DNA from: Bacteroidales bacterium UBA4893
Lineage (GTDB): Bacteria; Bacteroidota; Bacteroidia; Bacteroidales; P3
Direction of reading: 5' to 3'
Length of the DNA stretch: 64,000 nucleotides
NCBI GenBank assembly: GCA_002399025.1
Contig: DHCV01000007.1
Span: 98,083 to 162,082, forward strand
Translations under genes and position numbers: made by a program
Shown here: piece by piece, positions 52,552 through 58,647 of the stretch
Layout: each line of letters starts with the position of its first letter
How positions within the stretch are numbered: the first letter of the stretch is position 1
Notes under the pieces: generated by a model
Databases searched by the model: none
Seen by the model: the letters and a program-made list of their open reading frames with translations, nothing else
Told to the model about the DNA's origin: nothing

Positions 52552-53466
52552 TTATTTTACGCCTAATATTGCCGCCATTAGTGCTTGACGAACATAGACT
52601 CCATTGCGAGCTTGTTGGAAATAGTATGCATAAGGAGTTGTATCAACATCAGTTGCAATTTCATTTACTCTTGGAAGTGGATGAAGTATTCTCATTGTCT
52701 CTTTACATCCTCTGAGCATAGCAGCATCCAAAATATATGAATCCTTCACCTTTTCATATTCTAATGGATCGGAAAATCTCTCTCTTTGAATACGTGTCAT
52801 ATATATAATGTCAGAAAAAGGAATCACATCTTCAAGATTAGTATATTGCTCATATTTCAAATTTGCTTCCTTAATGTGCATTTTTACAGAAGAAGGTAGT
52901 TTGAGTTCTGTTGGAGAAACTAAATGGAATGTAGCATTAAAATTACACATTGCTTGAACAAGTGAATGAACAGTTCTTCCATACTTAAGGTCTCCTACCA
53001 ATGTGATATTTAGGTTTTCCAATGTACCTTGGGTTTTGAGGATTGAATATAGGTCTAACATACATTGGGTTGGGTGTTGATTAGCACCATCTCCAGCATT
53101 AATGAAAGGTACAGTTGCTACCTCAGCAGCATAACGTGCAGCCCCTTCAATGGAATGACGCATAACTATGATATCAACATAGGATGACATCATTTTTATT
53201 GTATCGTGAAGAGATTCCCCTTTAGATTGAGAAGTTGCAGAAGGATTGGCAAAACCAATAACTTTTGCTCCCAACATCGAAGCTGCACTTTCAAAACTCA
53301 AACGAGTTCTAGTTGAGGGTTCGAAAAAGATTGAAGCTACAACCTTATCTTTTAAGATTTCCTGTTTGGGATTTTGTTCAAATTCTTCTGCCAATCGAAG
53401 AATTTCCAAATACTCTTCCTTTGTGTAATCTGAAATTGAAATTAAATTTTTGCCTTTTAAATTCAT
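52552..53466 (-). CDS. pyrB: aspartate carbamoyltransferase catalytic subunit
   Basis: A 304-residue PyrB. The carbamoyl-phosphate motif is FFEPSTRTRLSFE; INAGDGANQHPTQCMLD and ILHPLPRVNEI are further hallmarks. It forms carbamoyl-aspartate, the committed step of pyrimidine synthesis. Its leader contains a short ORF and a terminator hairpin (53509-53541), which suggests attenuation control. Confidence 0.98.
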   Translation of the reverse strand: MNLKGKNLISISDYTKEEYLEILRLAEEFEQNPKQEILKDKVVASIFFEPSTRTRLSFESAASMLGAKVIGFANPSATSQSKGESLHDTIKMMSSYVDIIVMRHSIEGAARYAAEVATVPFINAGDGANQHPTQCMLDLYSILKTQGTLENLNITLVGDLKYGRTVHSLVQAMCNFNATFHLVSPTELKLPSSVKMHIKEANLKYEQYTNLEDVIPFSDIIYMTRIQRERFSDPLEYEKVKDSYILDAAMLRGCKETMRILHPLPRVNEIATDVDTTPYAYYFQQARNGVYVRQALMAAILGVK

Positions 53467-53508
53467 CTATTTTGCTTATTTATATGTTTATTATTAACGT
53501 CTTTTCAC

Positions 53509-53541
53509 AAAAAAAGCGACTAAAATATAGTCGCTTTTTTT
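53509..53541 (-). terminator. terminator or attenuator hairpin in the pyrB leader
   Basis: A perfect 14-bp stem (a7-gcgacta / tagtcgc-t7) closes a 5-nt loop; T runs flank both sides. It lies 43 nt upstream of the pyrB ATG and overlaps the stop codon of a short leader ORF. It may also end transcripts of the TPR gene at 53689-54672. Confidence 0.8.
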
Positions 53542-53611
53542 AAAAACTAAAAATCTCAATATAGTAATTGATACTATTTAATACTCTTCTTATGTCTATT
53601 TTTTTAAACAT
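53540..53611 (-). CDS. candidate pyrBI leader peptide
   Basis: A 23-codon ORF, MFKKIDIRRVLNSINYYIEI then FSF and a TAA stop at 53540-53542. The stop falls in the left arm of the terminator hairpin. The mRNA just before it is U-rich (gauuuuuaguuuuuaa). A -7-like TAATTTTG lies at 53633-53640. This reproduces the E. coli pyrBI layout in which ribosome-polymerase coupling at low UTP prevents termination. The ORF is short, so it could be coincidental. Confidence 0.45.
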   Translation of the reverse strand: MFKKIDIRRVLNSINYYIEIFSF

Positions 53612-53632
53612 TATTTTTTTTATTTGCTCGTG

Positions 53633-53640
53633 CAAAATTA
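53633..53640 (-). promoter_or_regulatory. candidate pyrB promoter -7 element
   Basis: TAATTTTG on the minus strand matches TAnnTTTG. Transcription would begin just before the leader ORF. No clear -33 TTTG is visible. Confidence 0.4.
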
Positions 53641-53688
53641 CATTTTTATTTTTTTATAGAGATGGTTTTTCCCATTTATTTTTTATGA

Positions 53689-54672
53689 TTAGTTCAAATG
53701 CTCTTTTGCCAACTTATGTTCTGGATAAATTTCCAATACTTTTTTAAAATCTGCTTGGGCTTTGGAGTAATCGTTTAGGTGTTCGTAGGTAATTCCTCTA
53801 TTAAAATATGCTTGATAGAAATTTGTATCAGCTTCGATAGCTTTTGTAAAAAGTGTTAGTGCATCAGTATAGGATTTCTTAAATACTAAATTAATATACC
53901 CAACATTATGAAGTGCATCAGCATGTTTTGGCTCAATATTAATTATATCCTGGTAAGTGTCTAAGGCTTTTTGCATCATTGAATGATCTTGATAGAAAAG
54001 TCCTAATGCATACATAGCATTAAGGTTTTGGGGATTAATATTTATTGCTGAAGTTAGATAATCAATTGCCAACCTATCTCCCTTTAGGGCATAAAGGAGT
54101 CCTAATTCCTCAAATGGTTCTTCATAATCAGGCTTTAGTTCAATAGCTTTCTTATAACTTTCAACTGCATGAATAGTATCCCCCTTTTCCTTTAATGTCC
54201 ATCCTCTCAAATAATAGGCTTGTGAACTTAACTTATCTATTTTCAAAGCTTCATTTACATTAAACATTGTTTTATCATAATCTTTTAATAACAATGCAAA
54301 TTCAGCTATTTTCAAATGAACTTCGGATGACTTTGGATTAACCTTTAGGGCTTCCTGCAATGCATCGAAAGCAAGTGAAGTTTCACCTGAAGTAAAAAGA
54401 ATATCAGCTTTTCTAATATAATATCTAACCTCTTTTTTATTAATATCAATTGCTGTTTGTATGTCTAAAAGACTTTCTTTCAAATTTCCATTATCTAACA
54501 ATACTTTAGCACGAGCATAATATAAATCAGCATTCTTGGGCTCTTGTCTAATTTTTACATCCAATAGCGATAACTCATCCTTAATCTCGTTTTTATTGTC
54601 CTTTTTTTCCTGAGTACAAGAAATTAATCCAAAAATAATTACAAAAACAAAAACTATCCTAAAACATTTCAT
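53689..54672 (-). CDS. TPR-repeat lipoprotein
   Basis: A 327-residue lipoprotein. The signal FRIVFVFVIIFGLISC ends in the lipid cysteine. Eight or so tetratricopeptide repeats fill residues 45-325 (examples: ADLYYARAKVLLDNGNLKES and AYYLRGWTLKEKGDTIHAVE). It is a protein-interaction scaffold on the periplasmic side of a membrane. The partner is unknown. It is divergent from the sigma factor gene. Confidence 0.9.
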   Translation of the reverse strand: MKCFRIVFVFVIIFGLISCTQEKKDNKNEIKDELSLLDVKIRQEPKNADLYYARAKVLLDNGNLKESLLDIQTAIDINKKEVRYYIRKADILFTSGETSLAFDALQEALKVNPKSSEVHLKIAEFALLLKDYDKTMFNVNEALKIDKLSSQAYYLRGWTLKEKGDTIHAVESYKKAIELKPDYEEPFEELGLLYALKGDRLAIDYLTSAININPQNLNAMYALGLFYQDHSMMQKALDTYQDIINIEPKHADALHNVGYINLVFKKSYTDALTLFTKAIEADTNFYQAYFNRGITYEHLNDYSKAQADFKKVLEIYPEHKLAKEHLN

Positions 54673-54703
54673 ACTTTGATTTTTTAAGCATTTTATTACG
54701 GTG

Positions 54704-54736
54704 CAAAGATAGCATTTTTAGAAAAAAAACTGCAAA
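54704..54736 (-). promoter_or_regulatory. promoter of the TPR gene
   Basis: On the minus strand TATCTTTG (54711-54704) lies 21 nt downstream of TTTG (54736-54733), a full match to the Bacteroidota consensus. It is back-to-back with the sigma factor promoter. Confidence 0.75.
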
Positions 54737-54740
54737 AAAC

Positions 54741-54770
54741 TTGCATTTTTAAATTTTATATTTATCTTTG
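54741..54770 (+). promoter_or_regulatory. promoter of the ECF sigma factor gene
   Basis: TTG at 54741-54743 and TATCTTTG at 54763-54770, spacer 19 nt. The 5' leader would be about 93 nt. Confidence 0.75.
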
Positions 54771-54855
54771 CACAATAAAATTATCAATTACAAACAAGAA
54801 ATAACGCTTATTGAACAGGAAAAGTACTTTTTTAACATTATAAACATACAATAAA

Positions 54856-54863
54856 AAAGGAGG
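54856..54863 (+). promoter_or_regulatory. unusually strong Shine-Dalgarno before the sigma factor
   Basis: AAAGGAGG is placed 6 nt before the ATG at 54870. Bacteroidota genes rarely carry such a sequence because their ribosomes hide the anti-Shine-Dalgarno, so its presence fixes the start and hints at translational control. Confidence 0.8.
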
Positions 54864-54869
54864 TTTCCT

Positions 54870-55454
54870 ATGCTATATGATAAATTGAGCGACAATGAGT
54901 TGGTTTCTGCTTTCATTGCAGGTGATAAATACGCTTTTGAAGTTTTATTATCACGTCATCAAAGTAAAATTTTCAACTATATTTTTTCTTTAGTTAAAGA
55001 AAAAGCTCTTGCTGATGATCTTTTTCAAGATACTAATATTAAAATTGTGAATACCCTTAGGAGTGGAAAATACAGAAATGAGGGTAAATATATTCAATGG
55101 GCTATGAGAATTGCTCATAATTTAGTTATTGATTATTTCAGAAAAAATCAAAGATTTCCAACAATTAAAACTGATGAAAGTTTTGATATATTTGATATTA
55201 TTGATAGTAGAGAAGAATCCATTGAGCATAAATTAATTAAAAATCAAATCCATGATGACGTTAGAAAGCTTATTCGTCAGCTTCCAGAAGAGCAAAGAAA
55301 AGTTTTAGTTTTGCGTCATTATGCCAATCTAAGTTTTAAAGAAATTGCAGATAGAACAGGAGTTAGCATAAACACAGCACTTGGAAGAATGCGCTATGCA
55401 TTAATCAATATGCGTCGTTTGGCTGAAGAAAACTCTATGGTGCTACATATGTAA
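54870..55454 (+). CDS. ECF-type RNA polymerase sigma factor
   Basis: A 194-residue sigma-70 family factor with region 2 (AFEVLLSRHQSKIFNYIFSL, DLFQDTNIKI) and region 4 (LPEEQRKVLVLRHYANLSFK, then EIADRTGVSINTALGRMRYA). There is no adjacent anti-sigma gene with membrane helices. The gene has its own consensus promoter and an exceptional Shine-Dalgarno. This subgroup seems conserved in Bacteroidota; its regulon is unknown to me. Confidence 0.92.
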   Translation: MLYDKLSDNELVSAFIAGDKYAFEVLLSRHQSKIFNYIFSLVKEKALADDLFQDTNIKIVNTLRSGKYRNEGKYIQWAMRIAHNLVIDYFRKNQRFPTIKTDESFDIFDIIDSREESIEHKLIKNQIHDDVRKLIRQLPEEQRKVLVLRHYANLSFKEIADRTGVSINTALGRMRYALINMRRLAEENSMVLHM

Positions 55455-55482
55455 AAAATTCTTAAAAGAAAACAATCAAATA

Positions 55483-55537
55483 ATAATTATATTTGTTAGT
55501 CGTTTTTCTATAAAAACTAACTAACAAATATAATTAT
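55483..55537 (+). promoter_or_regulatory. 18-bp perfect inverted repeat covering a start codon
   Basis: The left arm 55483-55500 (ataattatatttgttagt) and right arm 55520-55537 are perfectly complementary, with a 19-nt loop. The left arm contains TATATTTG (55488-55495), a -7-type box; the right arm ends on the A and T of the ATG of the next ORF. No T run follows, so it is not an ordinary terminator. Confidence 0.75.
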
Positions 55538-55727
55538 GACAGAAAACTACAATTTTGATTTCTTAACATCATGGGAAGAAGATTTGTTTGAAAATGAACT
55601 TCAGTTTATTGAAGACTCTTCTTTAGTTCCCAGCCCAAAAGTTATCACAACAATCCTTTCATACGCTAACTGCGAAAAGGTTGAGAGTATTACTTTAAAT
55701 CATGATTTTCAATTGTGCTTGAACTAA
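55536..55727 (+). CDS. small acidic hypothetical protein
   Basis: A 63-residue acidic protein (TENYNFDFLTSWEEDLFENE at the start). No family is recognised. It lies between the sigma factor and the aroG-aroQ gene, overlapping the latter by 13 bp, and its start codon is part of a perfect inverted repeat. A regulatory or coupling role for either neighbour is possible. Confidence 0.6.
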   Translation: MTENYNFDFLTSWEEDLFENELQFIEDSSLVPSPKVITTILSYANCEKVESITLNHDFQLCLN

Positions 55728-56746
55728 TTGCAGGACCTTGCTCTGCAGAAACAAAAGAACAGATTTTAAGTACCGCAAAAAAAATTCAATCCATTAAAGA
55801 TGTAAATTGGTTTAGAGCTGGAATATGGAAACCCAGAACAAGACCCAATCATTTTGAAGGCGTTGGAGTTAAAGGTTTACGCTGGCTCGCAGAGGTAAAA
55901 AAACTGACTTCATTGAAAGTAATGACTGAAGTTGGTACTCCTTCACATATTGAAAAATGTTTAGAGTTTGGGATTGATGGGATATGGATTGGAGCAAGAA
56001 CAACTACTAATCCATTCTATCTTCAAGAACTTGCTGAAAGCTTAAAGGGTGTTGACATTCCAATTTTCATAAAGAATCCCTTAAATCCTGATATAAAACT
56101 ATGGGTTGGAGCCATTGAAAGATTCTTAGCCTATGGTAATAATAAAATTTTTGCTATTCATAGAGGATTCTCCTTTGCTGATAACGGAACCTATCGTCAA
56201 ACTCCTTATTGGAAAATGCCAATTGAGCTAAAAAGGATTTTTCCAAATATACCAATTATTTGTGATCCAAGTCATATTGCTGGGGATAGTTCACTTGTGA
56301 AAGAGATTTCCCAAACTGCAATAAATATTGGATTAAATGGTTTGATGATTGAGGTACATAATAATCCAGCTGAGGCTTTAACTGATAAAAACCAACAAAT
56401 AACTCCTTCTGAACTCAAAAAACTATTAGACGAATTAATTATTCCGAGCAATACTATTGAAAAAATTAATCCAATCAATACACTAAGAGCTGAAATTGAC
56501 AGCTTGGACTTTGAGCTATTAGATATATTAAAACAAAGAATGGATTTAGCGATTGAAGTAGCTAAAATAAAGAAAGAAAAAAACATTCCAATACTTCAAA
56601 TAAAGCGATTGGATGAAATGATTAGGAAGAGATTAGAGAAAATAAAAGATAGTAAGTTAGACAAAGAATTCATCAAGGATATTTTCGAATCAATTCATCA
56701 AGAGTCAATTCGTATTCAAAATGAAGTTTTTAAAGAAGAAAATTAG
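55715..56746 (+). CDS. aroG-aroQ: bifunctional DAHP synthase / chorismate mutase
   Basis: A 343-residue fusion. Residues 1-250 are a class I (beta-type) DAHP synthase: ELIAGPCSAETKEQI, KPRTRPNHFEGVG, AIHRGFSFADNG and DPSHIAGDS. Residues 255-340 are an AroQ chorismate mutase (LRAEIDSLDFELLDILKQRM). It joins the first step of the shikimate pathway with the branch to Phe/Tyr. The start is a GTG at 55715, because an in-frame stop at 55703-55705 excludes any upstream ATG. It overlaps the preceding small ORF by 13 bp, so translation may be coupled. Confidence 0.95.
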   Translation: MLELIAGPCSAETKEQILSTAKKIQSIKDVNWFRAGIWKPRTRPNHFEGVGVKGLRWLAEVKKLTSLKVMTEVGTPSHIEKCLEFGIDGIWIGARTTTNPFYLQELAESLKGVDIPIFIKNPLNPDIKLWVGAIERFLAYGNNKIFAIHRGFSFADNGTYRQTPYWKMPIELKRIFPNIPIICDPSHIAGDSSLVKEISQTAINIGLNGLMIEVHNNPAEALTDKNQQITPSELKKLLDELIIPSNTIEKINPINTLRAEIDSLDFELLDILKQRMDLAIEVAKIKKEKNIPILQIKRLDEMIRKRLEKIKDSKLDKEFIKDIFESIHQESIRIQNEVFKEEN

Positions 56747-56751
56747 TATTT

Positions 56752-56809
56752 AATGGTCATTGGTTAATGGTTAATGGTTTAAGATTAATCATTAACAATT
56801 AACCATTAA
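56752..56809. terminator. bidirectional hairpin between convergent genes
   Basis: The words 'ggttaatggttaatgg' and 'cattaacaattaaccattaa' are inverted and can pair. They sit exactly between the convergent aroG-aroQ and dehydrogenase genes. Confidence 0.5.
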
Positions 56810-57738
56810 CTCCTAAGCCAAGACTTAATATTATTCATCACTATTTCTATCCTTTCATCAAAAGCTTCCTTAGTTGCGTAGGCAATATGAGGTGTTAGGA
56901 CACAATTAGGCAAATTGATCAAAGGATGATCTTCAGGAAGAGGTGGTTCTGTTTCAAAAACATCAATTCCTGCACCAGCTAAATTTCCATTCTTAAGACT
57001 TTCCGATAATGCTTCAATATCGACAACATTACCTCTTGCAGTATTAATTAATATAGCATCTTTTTTACATAAAGACAATAAGTCCTTGTTAATTAAATGA
57101 TAGGTCTCTTCATTTAATGGAACGTGTAAAGATATAATGTCGGACACTCTCATTAGCTCCTGAAGTTCAACATACTTTATATTATGCTTCAAAGCCTCTT
57201 CTTTTTTGGTCCTACTCCATGCAATCACATTTGAGCCCATTGCTTTTAATAAAATTGCAGTTTCTATTCCAATTGCACCTGTTCCAATAATTCCAACAGT
57301 CTTGCCTCTTATTTGACGTCCTAAAAAGTTATTTCTGGTTTGACTATTTCTTGTTTCTTTATCTAATAATGTTATATGACGATAAACATCAATCATTAAT
57401 CCAATAGCAAGTTCTGCTACAGCAATTGTTGCATAACCTGAAGCATTACTAACCTTAATATTATGTTCTTTGCAATAGTTTAAATCAATATGATCAAGAC
57501 CTGTAAAGGCAACAGAAAGCATTTTTAATTTTGTTGAGGATCCTAAAACCTCTGCATTTAATCTTATATTTGAGATAATAACTACATCGGCATCATGCAT
57601 TCTTTCCTTAAGTATTTTCTCATCTTCCTTCCTATCCATATAACAAATAAAGTCATGTCCTAAAGCCAAAAACTCATTCTTAATCTTTTCTGCCCTCTCT
57701 TGAGTAATCCCTATTGGTTCAACGCAAACTATTTTCAT
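56806..57738 (-). CDS. D-isomer-specific 2-hydroxyacid dehydrogenase
   Basis: A 310-residue enzyme. The NAD-binding motif is TVGIIGTGAIGIETAILLKA. The catalytic residues appear in INTARGNVVDIEALSESL (Arg), DVFETEPPLPEDHPL (Glu) and NCVLTPHIAYATKE (His). The ATG at 57738 (MKIVCVEPIG) is chosen over 57834, which would extend into the promoter region. It reduces a 2-keto acid; the exact substrate (glycerate, lactate, 3-phosphoglycerate) is not evident. Confidence 0.92.
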   Translation of the reverse strand: MKIVCVEPIGITQERAEKIKNEFLALGHDFICYMDRKEDEKILKERMHDADVVIISNIRLNAEVLGSSTKLKMLSVAFTGLDHIDLNYCKEHNIKVSNASGYATIAVAELAIGLMIDVYRHITLLDKETRNSQTRNNFLGRQIRGKTVGIIGTGAIGIETAILLKAMGSNVIAWSRTKKEEALKHNIKYVELQELMRVSDIISLHVPLNEETYHLINKDLLSLCKKDAILINTARGNVVDIEALSESLKNGNLAGAGIDVFETEPPLPEDHPLINLPNCVLTPHIAYATKEAFDERIEIVMNNIKSWLRS

Positions 57739-58063
57739 ACTATATTTTATTTTGTTGAGCAAAATTACAAAATTTGCTCTTATAAATATGTTTTTAGTTA
57801 ATAAACTCATGAAAACTTCGTCTAAAACCACCATAATCTATTCTATTGCACAAAGAATAGTTATTTTCGTCTATCGTATTTTAAGATTTTAGAATATATT
57901 TATTGACAGACAAATTATTTAACTCATTGATTACAAAACACAAAACATATTTATTCATTTTCTATGTTAATATTTATTTCAATCAAGCACTTGGTAAATA
58001 AAAAAATTGTTGTAATATTGCAAAGTCAAATTTATGAATATTAATTTTAAAATTTAAAAAATT
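57739..58063. other. divergent promoter region
   Basis: There is no gene. On the minus side TAATTTTG (57767-57760) may serve the dehydrogenase. On the plus side TTG (57991-57993) and TAATATTG (58013-58020) may serve the lipoprotein gene. Between them the sequence is plain AT-rich DNA. Confidence 0.45.
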
Positions 58064-58501
58064 ATGAAGGTAAAACACTTATTATTAGGCATTGCATTAG
58101 TTGCATTAGTTGCAGCTTGTGGTAAGAAAGAAGCAGCAGTTGAAACTCCAACTGACACAGCAATTGAAACTCCTGTTGAAGAAATTGAAGTTCCTGCAGA
58201 AGAACCAGTAGCAGCTCCTGCTCCTGCAAAAACTACTACAACTTCTAAACCAGCAGCTAAACCAGAACAACCAAAAGTTGATCCTTGTGAAAAAGCAGTT
58301 GCTGATTACGAAGCTTTTGCTACAAGACTTCAATCTACAAAGAAGTTGAAATCTAACGGACCAAAACAACTTGAAGAATGGTTAACTCTTAGAAAAGAAG
58401 TTGCATCAAAAGAAGCTCAAGTTAAGGAATGTGTTACAAACCCAACTTACAAATCAAGAGTTCAACAAGCAGCTATTATGATTGTTGAAGCTTCTAAATA
58501 G
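58064..58501 (+). CDS. small Pro/Thr/Ala-rich lipoprotein
   Basis: A 145-residue lipoprotein. The signal LLLGIALVALVAAC ends in a lipobox cysteine (LVAAC). A low-complexity linker rich in Glu, Pro, Thr and Ala (residues 20-70) is followed by a helical domain with two cysteines (DPCEKAVADYEAF and KECVTNP). Such proteins are probably outer-membrane-anchored spacers. The codon use (many gca/gct, aca/act) differs from the neighbours and suggests high expression. Confidence 0.85.
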   Translation: MKVKHLLLGIALVALVAACGKKEAAVETPTDTAIETPVEEIEVPAEEPVAAPAPAKTTTTSKPAAKPEQPKVDPCEKAVADYEAFATRLQSTKKLKSNGPKQLEEWLTLRKEVASKEAQVKECVTNPTYKSRVQQAAIMIVEASK

Positions 58502-58521
58502 TTTTTTAACTAGACATTTTG

Positions 58522-58555
58522 AAAAGCTGTCAAACTTAATTTGACAGCTTTTTTT
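58522..58555 (+). terminator. strong intrinsic terminator
   Basis: A 13-bp perfect stem aaaagctgtcaaa / tttgacagctttt with a 5-nt loop, then more T. It lies 20 bp past the lipoprotein stop. Confidence 0.92.
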
Positions 58556-58602
58556 GTTTATATAAATTCAATATTTACATACAATAGTATCTATAATTTC
58601 AT

Positions 58603-58610
58603 TATCTTTG
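58603..58610 (+). promoter_or_regulatory. -7 element of the GH3 fusion gene
   Basis: TATCTTTG matches the consensus. The ATG is 38 nt downstream. Confidence 0.6.
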
Positions 58611-58647
58611 CCCAATTATAAAAATCATCACATATTTAAGTATTAAA

